Source of the DNA: an uncultured Shewanella sp.
Lineage (GTDB): Bacteria > Pseudomonadota > Gammaproteobacteria > Enterobacterales > Shewanellaceae
Length of the DNA stretch: 44,869 bases
Direction: 5' to 3'
Assembly: GCF_947491715.1 (NCBI RefSeq)
Contig: NZ_CANLKR010000041.1
Span: 1-44,869, forward strand
The notes under the pieces are model-generated. The model was given only the letters and a program-made list of their open reading frames with translations. It ran no database searches and had not been told where the DNA came from. The stretch's first letter is position 1. Each line of letters begins with the position of its first letter. Shown in pieces: positions 8,431 to 17,561 of this stretch. The position numbers were made by a program, and so were the translations under genes.

Positions 8431-9138
8431 TCATTGACTGAATACGGATGGAATTAACTGTTTGGGAGCTTGCACAAATTCTGGCTGTGCTATTTTTGAT
8501 GCTCGCAAAAGAGCCTGCTTATCTTGTTGCATTCGATTTAAGCGCTGCATTTGCCCTTGGTTTAACCTGACGATTGGCCTTGCTGGCAATGCCCCGTCAA
8601 GATGGCTCGTTGAGTGCACAAACTCAGGATTATGACTATCGCTATCGTTAAAGCAGCCCCACCAGCGATGACCTTGTGTTTCTAATTGCCCATAGGTGTT
8701 GCCAAACCAATAAATTGCCGAAAAACCATGAAACAAATTGTTTAAGTTTTCATGCTGAAAAAAATAACTGGCAACACGTTTATCGAAATAGCGAAAAATG
8801 CCTTTTCTATTTTCAGCGAACATCACAATAGTATTCGCTCGCAGCTTAGCCAGTACTTGCTCAGTGGTTAATGAGGATGAAATAATCATTAGACTCATTT
8901 TGTCATCACTTTGGGCTTTTTCATTGAGCCAGACTAGATCCGCATCATTGTTTAATGCCAGCACTATCGGCCCCACTTGCATGACATCAATCAGCTCAGT
9001 GTCATCAAACAAGTACTCGTAATTCGGCGCAGGATTATTTTCATAAAGCCATTTAAGGTAATGATCGGCTCTGTCTATCATCGCCCAACGCTTTTCATTT
9101 GGAGCCAATGCTATTTGATCAAAATCGATTGGTGTCAT
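8431..9138 (-). CDS. vasW: DUF4123 T6SS effector adaptor (VasW-like)
   Basis: A 235-aa DUF4123-family chaperone/adaptor that loads an effector on VgrG. Supporting features are its place between vgrG and a VasX-like effector and a DUF4123-like core (WAMIDRADHYLKWLYE, later GPIVLALN, and FRYFDKRVASYFF). It may start in frame at 9177, but the ATG at 9138 overlaps the vgrG stop codon as ATGA, with GGGGGC upstream, so translational coupling favours 9138. The C-terminal helix (residues ~190-235) is rich in Gln and Arg. In V. cholerae, VasW is needed for VasX secretion; the same pairing is inferred here. Confidence 0.88.
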   Translation of the reverse strand: MTPIDFDQIALAPNEKRWAMIDRADHYLKWLYENNPAPNYEYLFDDTELIDVMQVGPIVLALNNDADLVWLNEKAQSDDKMSLMIISSSLTTEQVLAKLRANTIVMFAENRKGIFRYFDKRVASYFFQHENLNNLFHGFSAIYWFGNTYGQLETQGHRWWGCFNDSDSHNPEFVHSTSHLDGALPARPIVRLNQGQMQRLNRMQQDKQALLRASKIAQPEFVQAPKQLIPSVFSQ

Positions 9139-11264
9139 GCTTGCGCCCCCAAACAAGGGCAGTCTTCCCTTGGGCAAGAGCCATCACTTTGACGTTGGCA
9201 GAGGGTAATAATCGGCAACTCCTCCGCTGCCGCGCTCACCAAACTTTGCTCAACAATCGCAGGTTCCACTTCTTCTGCCACTACCGCTTCCATTACCTCT
9301 TTGGGCAATATGGGTTTCTTGCCGCCATAGCCGCTACCGCTGCCTGCGCTACCGCCTGAATTTAAATTAATGACCGAACCGTTGATATGCACGCCAGCGG
9401 GGTCGATTTTGACAAAATTGCCCCCCACTTTTAACGTGACTTCGGCGCCCGCGTCGATAACCATTTTACCGCCGGACTTAAGATGAACATCGCCGCCCGC
9501 TTCCAGTAGATATTTTTTACCGACTTTTTGGTGTTGGCTGCCTTTGATTTGAACGGACTGGTTTTTAGCAATTAAGGTGCGGCTTTCCCCTTTAACGGTA
9601 AGGTGATCATGCCCCTGTACTAAACCAATGCGATCGTTGGCCACGCTCAAATGTTGGGCATTACGAATGACATTGCGCTGAGTGTCAGTGACTTTGATGT
9701 TCATGTCTTTTTGGGCATGGAAATAAATGGCTTCCTCCCCCGCTTCATCATCAAAATACAGCTCGTTGCTGCCTTCGCCTCTGTGAGTTTTGGTTTTCAA
9801 TACCGTGCGCGCTTGATGCTCAGGTAAGCTATAGGCAGGGGAATTGACCGCATCATGGCTGCGACCTGTGATAATGGGCTGATCCGGATCCCCTTCAAAA
9901 TAAGACACTATCACTTGATTGCCAATGCGCGGCACCGACATCATGCCATATTGCCCGCCCGCCCATCCTTGACTGACTCTTACCCAACCACTGGATAGAT
10001 CATCGCCATTGCTGTATCTGTCCCATGCAAATTGCACTTTCACTCGGCCAAATTCATCACAATAAATCTCTTCCCCCTCTGGCCCCACAACCGTGGCGAT
10101 TTGCTCACCATTAATAAGGGGTTTAGGGTTGGGCTTGGCTTGCCATGGGCTATTAGCTGGAATAAAAGCAAACTCATTATGATAAGTGGTAGGCGTGGTG
10201 GTGTTGGTCTCTTCGCTCGCCGCCCCTTGGACACCAAAGTGCGTCACGCGCGTTAACAGCCAATCACGGTTACACTCCACCTCTAAGTGATCCACTAAAT
10301 CAAATTTATACCCACTGCTGGCCGCCATGATATGACTCTTGGCTTGGCCCTGTTTGGCGTCACGACGTAAATAATCTAATCTGGCCTGAGTATAAGGCAT
10401 GCCCGTATCATCACTTTTATAACGCCCAGGAAAATCAAAATGCTCATAGCGCCCTTGATCACCTTGGTCTTGCTGATGCTCACAATCGCTGGCCATCGCC
10501 TGTTGTAAAAAACTGTACTCGGGCTGCTTAAAACTGCTGTCTTTGAGAGTGACGACTGCTGGACGCACTTTGTGGGTGAAAGAAAACTGGCGCACAAAAG
10601 GCATGTCAGACACGCCGCCATTGGTGGCATTATAGGGAAAAGGCTCACTTAATTTCGCCAGCTTTAGGGGGCTGTCACTCAAGATGAGAGTGTGACTGGT
10701 TGCAGTATGCTCAAAATGATAAAACAGCCCTTCTTCGGCTGCTAATCGCTGAATGAAGTCCAGATCCGTTTCACGATATTGAACGCAATATTCCCGCACT
10801 CGCTCGCTTAAGCTTGGTTCACAGTTAAAGGCGAAATCAGTGATCCCCATCTCAGTCAGTAAGGTTTGAATAATGGCAAGGGCACTTTGCTCTTGGAAAA
10901 TACGGCTATTATGCCGCAGGGATAAACGCGAAAAAGCAGGCACTAAGGTGAGATAATATCGAGTATGATGATGGCCCGTATCCCCCTTTGTAAAACGGCT
11001 CACGATACCGTGTACTTGGCGCTGAACCACCCCATTAACCGCCCATTGCATTAAACCGCTTAAGTCCACCACATCATTGGGGTTAATATCACTTCGACGG
11101 CTCACTAAACTGAGTTTGACTTCAAAGGGGGTGGATAAGCTCTCGCTAAAGCGAAAGTCCACTAAATCGAAATCGCTTTCATCGAGCCCTTCTGCGCTAA
11201 AATGATAACGTAAGCCTGAGCCACTTAATACTTCACTGGCCGAGCTCCCTGTTTGTGACGACAT
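9135..11264 (-). CDS. vgrG: T6SS spike protein VgrG (TssI)
   Basis: A 709-aa trimeric spike that tips the Hcp tube. The gp27-like domain covers about residues 20-370 (HGIVSRF, YRETDLDFIQRLAAEEGLFYHFEH). The gp5-like OB fold covers about 385-470 (GEEIYCDEFGRVKVQFAWDR, GWAGGQYGMMSVPRIGNQVIVSYFEGDPDQP). A beta-helix needle covers about 500-650 with repeated KVGG/LKSGG-type strands. No enzymatic extension follows. Instead there is an acidic/alanine-rich linker and a cysteine tail (CQRQSDGSCPREDCPC). The stop codon overlaps the adaptor start. The gene is separated from hcp by 311 bp containing a hairpin and short repeats. Confidence 0.97.
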   Translation of the reverse strand: MSSQTGSSASEVLSGSGLRYHFSAEGLDESDFDLVDFRFSESLSTPFEVKLSLVSRRSDINPNDVVDLSGLMQWAVNGVVQRQVHGIVSRFTKGDTGHHHTRYYLTLVPAFSRLSLRHNSRIFQEQSALAIIQTLLTEMGITDFAFNCEPSLSERVREYCVQYRETDLDFIQRLAAEEGLFYHFEHTATSHTLILSDSPLKLAKLSEPFPYNATNGGVSDMPFVRQFSFTHKVRPAVVTLKDSSFKQPEYSFLQQAMASDCEHQQDQGDQGRYEHFDFPGRYKSDDTGMPYTQARLDYLRRDAKQGQAKSHIMAASSGYKFDLVDHLEVECNRDWLLTRVTHFGVQGAASEETNTTTPTTYHNEFAFIPANSPWQAKPNPKPLINGEQIATVVGPEGEEIYCDEFGRVKVQFAWDRYSNGDDLSSGWVRVSQGWAGGQYGMMSVPRIGNQVIVSYFEGDPDQPIITGRSHDAVNSPAYSLPEHQARTVLKTKTHRGEGSNELYFDDEAGEEAIYFHAQKDMNIKVTDTQRNVIRNAQHLSVANDRIGLVQGHDHLTVKGESRTLIAKNQSVQIKGSQHQKVGKKYLLEAGGDVHLKSGGKMVIDAGAEVTLKVGGNFVKIDPAGVHINGSVINLNSGGSAGSGSGYGGKKPILPKEVMEAVVAEEVEPAIVEQSLVSAAAEELPIITLCQRQSDGSCPREDCPCLGAQA

Positions 11265-11400
11265 GATAAATTCCTTTTTGTATTTTATACCTTAGCATTT
11301 TGATACCTCAGTACGTTAGCTAACGTGTTCGCTTGGCTCACTTTATTGCTTTGCTATAGGCCCTTAACAGACAAGGCACATAGCGAAACAGATATAAGCT

Positions 11401-11441
11401 GACGTCACCACATCGCATAAGAAAGGCGATATGGTGACGTG
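11401..11441 (-). promoter_or_regulatory. intergenic hairpin between hcp and vgrG
   Basis: ACGTCACCACATCGC and GCGATATGGTGACGT form a 15-bp stem with one mismatch around a 9-nt loop. There is no T-run on the minus strand, so it may limit read-through or protect the hcp 3' end while letting some transcription pass to vgrG. That role is inferred. Confidence 0.6.
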
Positions 11442-11456
11442 CTTATTTAAAGAGCT

Positions 11457-11519
11457 GCTCAGGGTCATTTGTTTAAAAAACCGCTCAGGGTCATTTGTTT
11501 AAAAAACCGCCCAGGGCTG
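11457..11519. repeat. 26-bp tandem repeat in the hcp-vgrG spacer
   Basis: Two exact 26-bp units (11457-11482 and 11483-11508), each beginning GCTCAGGGTCATTTG and ending in TTTAAAAAACC, are followed by a partial third unit. Further GCTCAGGGC fragments continue to about 11580. This is minisatellite-like and between genes. Confidence 0.8.
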
Positions 11520-11575
11520 TTCTCTTAACCCAATAAAGTAAAAGCCGCTCAGGGCGATTTATTAGCTCAGGGCTG

Positions 11576-12124
11576 TTAGCTCGCAGCGCCCGTCACCGCA
11601 TCCAGCAATGACTCATTGGGTTTACGCCAATCATCACCACCTGTTGTCCCTGCCGTCAGGTGATCCCAATTGATCTTACGATAAGCAAGCGACACTTTAA
11701 TCAATTGAGTGAAATTAGATTGCTTAGGATCTTGGCAATGAGGCATTTGACACTCAATATTGACTATCGTCGCCCCCTCCAATGAAGTCACAAAAAACTG
11801 CTCTTGCTTGCCTTCAGTGGAAGTGCGATACCATTTAAGCACTACGTTGGTTAACTTTTCCCCTGTCGACAAGGCGTTGTACATTAACGGTACGGCTTTA
11901 TTCAAGGCGACAGTGAAAGTAAAAGGTCGATGTACTCGCTGCCCCGAAGGCTGACCCGATTGCGGATCCGTCGGTACATTCACAACATGGCTAAATTCTT
12001 GTACTAGCATTTCATTTTCATGGCCTTCAACAAAAATATCACCCACTGAATCGGCAGTAAATGCACCTGCAGTGATGAGTCCCTGAGTTTGGCCTAAGAT
12101 AGAGATATAACATGGTGTTGGCAC
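11576..12124 (-). CDS. hcp: Hcp, T6SS tube protein (TssD)
   Basis: A 182-aa Hcp1-family protein that stacks as hexameric rings to form the secreted inner tube. The N-terminus MPTPCYISILGQTQGLITAG and the internal SVGDIFVEGHENEMLVQEFSH and RVHRPFTFT are typical. Length is close to the ~172 aa of V. cholerae Hcp, with a slightly longer C-terminal tail. It is preceded by a sigma54-type promoter about 210 nt upstream. It opens the hcp-vgrG-adaptor-effector-immunity module and is read in the same direction as the structural operon. Confidence 0.97.
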   Translation of the reverse strand: MPTPCYISILGQTQGLITAGAFTADSVGDIFVEGHENEMLVQEFSHVVNVPTDPQSGQPSGQRVHRPFTFTVALNKAVPLMYNALSTGEKLTNVVLKWYRTSTEGKQEQFFVTSLEGATIVNIECQMPHCQDPKQSNFTQLIKVSLAYRKINWDHLTAGTTGGDDWRKPNESLLDAVTGAAS

Positions 12125-12286
12125 AGCTTGATTCCTTAACTATGTTTGTAAGTAATGACTTACTTGAGTCCCTAGAGCTAACATCATTTCAATATTCATA
12201 AAGGCTGTTCATACATTCTCTTCATAAAGGCTATTCATAAAGAGGATGCCCTTTGAAACTAGAATATTGATAAGTGTTATCAGTGT

Positions 12287-12333
12287 GTTAGTGACATTTT
12301 GCCATTATTATTTTTCATAATGATGTCACTAAC
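12287..12333 (-). promoter_or_regulatory. stem-loop at the 5' end of the predicted hcp transcript
   Basis: GTTAGTGACAT and ATGTCACTAAC are a perfect 11-bp inverted repeat. Inside it, CATTAT and ATAATG extend the stem. The outer arm begins about 3 nt after the transcription start predicted from the sigma54 site. A 5'-end stem can protect an abundant mRNA; an activator site is the alternative. Confidence 0.65.
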
Positions 12334-12346
12334 CGCCTTAGAAGAA

Positions 12347-12362
12347 TGCAACTCACATGCCA
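12347..12362 (-). promoter_or_regulatory. sigma54 (-24/-12) promoter of hcp
   Basis: The minus strand reads TGGCATGTGAGTTGCA, matching TGGCAC-N5-TTGCW with only one deviation and the correct GG-GC spacing. The predicted start is near 12336. VasH, encoded in the same locus, is the likely activator, as for hcp operons in V. cholerae. No comparable site was seen upstream of tssB. Confidence 0.8.
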
Positions 12363-12559
12363 AGTTTTAATACACTGTTTTTAAAGAATAATGTTTTCAC
12401 CTTATTACAGATTGAGCAATAACTTGCTCAAATTAGGCAAGTTATTGCTCGGTTCGGGCAACTTTTTGCTCGACTCAGGCTCAGAGCTGGCCCAAGAAAA
12501 GGCTTTTCTGATTGCGCAGCTAAAGGCTGCCCCCAATAACAAGGCACTCAAGGCTTCTG

Positions 12560-13867
12560 TTATAACTGCTCAAGGCTCTCATTACTCTCAAGGCCCTCAT
12601 TGCGCTCAGGGCTGCTATCCACAAGACGATCAGCGTCCTTTATCCGCTCAAGGCTGTCATTGTGCTCAAGACGCTCAAGGCTGTTCTGGGTGAGTGCTTT
12701 ATTAGCCCATTCTTGCTTTAATAACATACGCTTGATGAGTAAAGACTTTAATTGCCCATCCAATAACATCAACTCTTGCTCAGCGCGATCCAGTTGCGCC
12801 GTATTTAACATCTCATCAATATAGTAAGCCCTTCCTAACACTGGCGATAAACTACTGGCATACTGATCCAGCTCGGTCGACATCTGTTTTAACTGAGTAA
12901 TTTTTGAATTATTACTCGATAGCTGATTAATTTGCTGGCGAATGTTTGCCATACGTGTACGGGCTTTGGAAAAGCGCTGATAATATTTATCTAAATCAAT
13001 TAAAAACTCAATTTGCTGAGGATAAATCAACATATCTTTATTCGCAGGCGGCACAGCTGAAAATAACGCATCAATTTGGGTATTGATAGGTGTAACCTCT
13101 CGCGGCTTTGGATCGACTAACACCTTAGTTGCTGAGGTTTGTACCACTAAAAAATCCACAACATTCTGTGGCGCTTTATATAAGGTGCCTATCAAGAAGA
13201 CAAAAGTGAAACCCAACACTGCCAGACAAGAAAAAGACAAGCCTCGCCAAAATAATAATTTACGTTGTGAGTCCTTACTCTTGCTCTTGAGGTTATTCAA
13301 GGTAGGGACAACGTTATGAACTTGATTCACCGCATCAAGCTTTTCAAAAATTAAAAAACCTAAAGTATCCAGATTCGGCACTAAATTCGGTGACGCATCT
13401 TGCTGATAAGATTGCACCAATTCAAATAACTGCTGACAAGCATATTCACAGCGATACAAGTCACGCACATTATCCATGGTGCCCAGCAGTTCTTTCAGAT
13501 CCGGCGTCACCCGCGTCACCATCCAATTGATGATCTCGGTGGTTTTTTCCAGCGACGGACTCGACTCTTTACTGGCATGAGCCAGCACCGCTAACATTAA
13601 TTCCAAACCTGTCGCTAAACCCGATACACCATCGGTTTTACACACCGCCACACAATAATAGGCTGAGGTTAATAAGTCCGCTCCAGCATCTGTCGCAATA
13701 CTTTCAGCCAAGCTTTTGATTTTATCCCAATCAACACGACCACTTAACGGACTATAACGCCGATTTATTTCTGTACGCATCGCTTGATAACGACTGTCAT
13801 CTCTGAGCAAGGCCGGTTTTTGTGTTACCTTAAAACGGTTAACTCCGGTGAGAATTTGCTCTGTCAC
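12560..13867 (-). CDS. vasL: VasL-type T6SS protein (ImpA N-terminal domain)
   Basis: A 435-aa protein in the position of VCA0121 (vasL), after tssM. The first ~110 residues fit an ImpA_N/TssA-like domain (WDKIKSLAESIATDAGADLLTSAYYCV). A transmembrane helix lies at about 205-228 (LLFWRGLSFSCLAVLGFTFVFLIG), followed by a long helical, coiled-coil-like region (about 285-390). VasL/TagA-like proteins are thought to influence sheath assembly at the membrane. The last ~40 residues are a repetitive tail (SLERLEHNDSLERIKD, ERNEGLESNESLEQL) that looks expanded by slippage. The role is taken from homologues. Confidence 0.88.
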   Translation of the reverse strand: MTEQILTGVNRFKVTQKPALLRDDSRYQAMRTEINRRYSPLSGRVDWDKIKSLAESIATDAGADLLTSAYYCVAVCKTDGVSGLATGLELMLAVLAHASKESSPSLEKTTEIINWMVTRVTPDLKELLGTMDNVRDLYRCEYACQQLFELVQSYQQDASPNLVPNLDTLGFLIFEKLDAVNQVHNVVPTLNNLKSKSKDSQRKLLFWRGLSFSCLAVLGFTFVFLIGTLYKAPQNVVDFLVVQTSATKVLVDPKPREVTPINTQIDALFSAVPPANKDMLIYPQQIEFLIDLDKYYQRFSKARTRMANIRQQINQLSSNNSKITQLKQMSTELDQYASSLSPVLGRAYYIDEMLNTAQLDRAEQELMLLDGQLKSLLIKRMLLKQEWANKALTQNSLERLEHNDSLERIKDADRLVDSSPERNEGLESNESLEQL

Positions 13868-13961
13868 AATATAATACCACCTTTCAAAATGGCTAAATGT
13901 GCTCCCCTAATACTTCAAGGAACCTAAAAGTAAAAGGGAAGGTATTTAGCAAATAAGTCAA

Positions 13962-16900
13962 TCAATATAGGGTTTCAGGAATGCTGTAATCGCTCAGCAA
14001 ACGACTGGTAAATGGATTAGCCGTATCTTGCGTATGCAAACGATAGGTCACATCGCCTTTATCAATGGAAAATTGATAATCAATGCTAGTGCTACTTGAG
14101 CCTGTCATTCTTGCGGTATCCAATAAACGGAAGAATGCCCATGGTCCATCGTAAGCTAAACTGCGAGGCGATTGGTTGGCCGTACTAGGCACTAAGGTCA
14201 ATTTACTTTCAGCCGACTTTCTTAAGGTATTAGGCCAAACCAGTTCCACACTGCGTTGTGGGCCATGAGAGTACTCAACATATTGGCCATCAATATTAAT
14301 CACACTACGACGCTTATTTGGGCTCATTTGCAAGGCTTCCATGGTAAATTGCACATCTAAATTCCCCTGGCGATTAAAGAAAGCTTGTTGAATTTGTTTC
14401 GCCTGCTTAAGTGAGTCCATCACTTCTTGACGAATAAGGCCAGATTTGCCCCCATCTTTGCTGTCTTCTGTTTGTGCAAACTGCTCTAAAGTATTGATAT
14501 TCTCTTCTATAAACATCTTCATTTGCTGCTCATAAAACACATTGATGGTGCCGTCTGGGCCAAAGAAATGTTCAAAATCCGCCAAGGAAACTTGCTTAGT
14601 TGTCTCGGTATTAAAAGGATAACGTGACGCCAATTTTTGCTGATATTCAAGGTAAATATCATTATGCCAGCGGACTTCAAGATGTTTGATAGCACTTTGC
14701 AGAACCACCTTCCAACTTTCGTTGGCCAGCTTCACCATAATACTGTCCATGGGCTTAGGTAAATTACTGGCAATACGTTTCAAGGCAAAAATAGGATCGG
14801 CATCATTGAGTGTTAACCTTTCTTGTGCCGCCTGTAAAGCGGCTTTCCCCACATCTGGCGCATCTTGAATCGCTTTTAAATAACCATGAAGCTGAGTCAC
14901 AGAATCCATCACTTCAGCCATGTAGTTAGGCTGAGTGCCATCCACCTTTTCTAGCTGGTTTAGCTTGGCAAAATTACCATCAATTAATGCCGCAATTTTA
15001 TATTCAGGCGTCGCCATTAAGGCCGTTTTAGCATTATCATCATCGGGTAAGGTCGGAAAAAGCTCTGTATTATCCGATAAGGTATTCAATATACGGCTAA
15101 TGGGCTTGCTGCCCGAACTGATAGTATCCAGCACGAATACGCCGTGATTAATGTCTCTAAAAGCTTTGATATCAAATTGATTCAAGGCACCTCGCCAAGT
15201 ACTGTTGTAATCACTGATATACTGATCGCGAATTTTATTGCGCAACACTTTTTTATCTTCAGCACTGAAATCACTGGACTGTGACTGCCCAAGCACCCAG
15301 CTATCAATTAACGCTAATTCAGAAACTGAATCGGACTTAGGAATAAAATACCCTTTAAATCCTTGTTTAGTGAGTAATCTTGGTACATTTAATGAATCTG
15401 AATCGCCATGAATATCGCGATCACTGAACACAAGTTCAAATGCAGGTCCCGTGGTCAGTTTTAAATCCAGTGCTCCACCCAGCTCAGAGGATGCCGTTTG
15501 CTTTAAGTTACGGTACACCCGTTGCTCAATGGGCAAATGACTCAATTCTTGCTGCGTGCGCGCGATCAAACCATCATAAGGACTAATGGCATCAATGGCC
15601 TCTTCATTACCCGCTTGGCGCATGGCCTCTAAATTGGTATGTTCAAGAGCATAATCAAGATGCGCCATCAGTTGGGCCTGTAGCTCACGATTACCTTCAT
15701 AAGCTTGCTGCCAGCGCGAAGCGAAATAATCGGTGACAAACTTATTTTGGCGACCACTTTGATCCACCATCATTCTAAAGACTCGCAATAAAGACAGCTT
15801 TTCATCGCTGGCTTTTGAGGCATTAAGCATATCCGTGGCCACTTGCTTCAGCAACGCAGGAATATAACGGTAAGCTAATAAATTAAGGTAAGTTTCTTCT
15901 ACTTTCGGGCCTATCACATGGCCTTGATATAATCCCAGATCAGAGACAAAACGCGGTTTTTCATGAAAAAAACCAAACTCTAACGTTGCCGAGCGAATAG
16001 TATTTAACGGCGGTACTATACTTTTAGCCACTTCATCAAAACTAAACTGATGATATTGTTCATTAAAGCTATTTACTTTACTGAGAACTGCATCAGCTTG
16101 TTTGTTATTTTGCAAATAGTAACGATGCCAACTGCCCACCAGTAATACCGACGCTATCGAGCAAGCCACAAAAGATAACGCCATCAAACGACGCTTTTGC
16201 TTAGCAACCTTAAAGTTATCAGAGGCTAAACCTGCCTCAGGATAAATAATGCGTTTAAACAAAGGCTGAGTAAAAAATGCGGTGGAATTTTCACTTTTTT
16301 GTGCACTGTTAATGGTTTCGCTTAAGCCATATTTGCGCGATGCACTGTCAACATAGGCATTGGTTGGCACCCCTTCTTGATACACAGAGGTAAAATACAC
16401 ACCACGAACTAAAGCCGAAGTAGAGAACTGATCCGACGCTAAAGCCTCGTTAAAAAAGTTACGCAATACCCCATGGGCACCGGCAATTTGACGAGAGAAA
16501 CTGTAAATTTCAGCCCGCTCTTCCACATCACGGCATTGCAGCAAGGCTCGAGGTAAACAGGCATTAATGCGCTCAATAAACACAGCAAAGTCAGCATCAA
16601 ACTCTTCTAACCAACTGTCTAGGTTGTCCACCGAGTTCAAAGAAAACGTAAACCCTAGAATTTCATCACGTTGGCTCTGAGTATAATGGCGAAAAAAAGG
16701 CTCAAAACCTTGTAATAAATCCAACTTAGTCAATGAAATATATACAGGCAAACGGGTCGATAAGGTTTCCATCAACTCCCGTAAACGGGTACGAATAAGC
16801 TGACCATAAGCCTTTCTGTCAGACACAGTGCCACTGACCATATCGGCCACATCAATGGCTAATACCACGCCGTTTAGCGGGCGACGGTTACGGGTTTTCT

Positions 16901-17552
16901 CTAACCATTGCACAAAATGAAGCCATAATCGACGCTCCATCTCCCCACTGCCTTCGACTTTTGTTTGCCTCTGAGTTAATAACTCACCATCAGGATCGAT
17001 AAGCACGGCATCACGGCCGACCCACCAATCAAAAGAAAAGGGATTTTTGCTTTTACGTCCGGCGCTACGACGGGTCGTCGAAAACATAAATTGTTGACCC
17101 GAGCGGTTAATCAGGCTGGTTTTACCCGCATTTTCTAACCCTAACACCAAAAACCAAGGCAAAGTATAAAGATAATTACGCTTATTTAAACTTTGCTTGA
17201 GGTGCACCATAACTTCATCAAGTTCCACCTCTTGTCTTTCAACAATGCCTTGAATGGGATCTTCAATCAGCTGTTGATCTTTCATTTCTTGCGCGGCATA
17301 GGCTTTCACTTTACGCCATTGCAATAATCCCCATAAGGTAAAACAAGACAGTGAAAAAATTGTACTGAATAAGGCACGAGCAGCCACAGAAGCAAAAGGC
17401 TTTTGATCGTCAATTTCAAGCCAAGGTCCCGCCCACCAAATCGCCACATTGACCAGCACAAAAATCACTGCCAATAAGATCGGCATAGCCGATTTTAACT
17501 CAGGTAAGATTTTCTTTAAAAAACCTTTTATTATAGACAATATATTACTCAT
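13962..17552 (-). CDS. tssM: TssM (IcmF/VasK), T6SS membrane-complex protein
   Basis: A 1196-aa inner-membrane protein that links TssL to the outer-membrane lipoprotein TssJ. Two N-terminal helices (about 21-43 and 55-77) are followed by a cytoplasmic NTPase-like domain with Walker A GLENAGKTS at about 140. A third helix at about 455-475 (LMALSFVACSIASVLLVGSW) leads to a large periplasmic part and the IcmF C-terminal domain. It starts 10 bp after tssA, so the two are co-transcribed. Length and layout are normal for the family. Confidence 0.97.
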   Translation of the reverse strand: MSNILSIIKGFLKKILPELKSAMPILLAVIFVLVNVAIWWAGPWLEIDDQKPFASVAARALFSTIFSLSCFTLWGLLQWRKVKAYAAQEMKDQQLIEDPIQGIVERQEVELDEVMVHLKQSLNKRNYLYTLPWFLVLGLENAGKTSLINRSGQQFMFSTTRRSAGRKSKNPFSFDWWVGRDAVLIDPDGELLTQRQTKVEGSGEMERRLWLHFVQWLEKTRNRRPLNGVVLAIDVADMVSGTVSDRKAYGQLIRTRLRELMETLSTRLPVYISLTKLDLLQGFEPFFRHYTQSQRDEILGFTFSLNSVDNLDSWLEEFDADFAVFIERINACLPRALLQCRDVEERAEIYSFSRQIAGAHGVLRNFFNEALASDQFSTSALVRGVYFTSVYQEGVPTNAYVDSASRKYGLSETINSAQKSENSTAFFTQPLFKRIIYPEAGLASDNFKVAKQKRRLMALSFVACSIASVLLVGSWHRYYLQNNKQADAVLSKVNSFNEQYHQFSFDEVAKSIVPPLNTIRSATLEFGFFHEKPRFVSDLGLYQGHVIGPKVEETYLNLLAYRYIPALLKQVATDMLNASKASDEKLSLLRVFRMMVDQSGRQNKFVTDYFASRWQQAYEGNRELQAQLMAHLDYALEHTNLEAMRQAGNEEAIDAISPYDGLIARTQQELSHLPIEQRVYRNLKQTASSELGGALDLKLTTGPAFELVFSDRDIHGDSDSLNVPRLLTKQGFKGYFIPKSDSVSELALIDSWVLGQSQSSDFSAEDKKVLRNKIRDQYISDYNSTWRGALNQFDIKAFRDINHGVFVLDTISSGSKPISRILNTLSDNTELFPTLPDDDNAKTALMATPEYKIAALIDGNFAKLNQLEKVDGTQPNYMAEVMDSVTQLHGYLKAIQDAPDVGKAALQAAQERLTLNDADPIFALKRIASNLPKPMDSIMVKLANESWKVVLQSAIKHLEVRWHNDIYLEYQQKLASRYPFNTETTKQVSLADFEHFFGPDGTINVFYEQQMKMFIEENINTLEQFAQTEDSKDGGKSGLIRQEVMDSLKQAKQIQQAFFNRQGNLDVQFTMEALQMSPNKRRSVINIDGQYVEYSHGPQRSVELVWPNTLRKSAESKLTLVPSTANQSPRSLAYDGPWAFFRLLDTARMTGSSSTSIDYQFSIDKGDVTYRLHTQDTANPFTSRLLSDYSIPETLY

Positions 17553-17561
17553 TCCCTGTCC

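Noticed and set aside
10376..10648. 90-aa minus-strand ORF inside vgrG
   Set aside because: Alternative frame of vgrG without coding signals; the vgrG frame is strongly conserved.
12391..12693. 100-aa plus-strand ORF rich in AQG repeats
   Set aside because: It is antisense to the repetitive vasL tail and the hcp upstream region; the repeats reflect DNA slippage.
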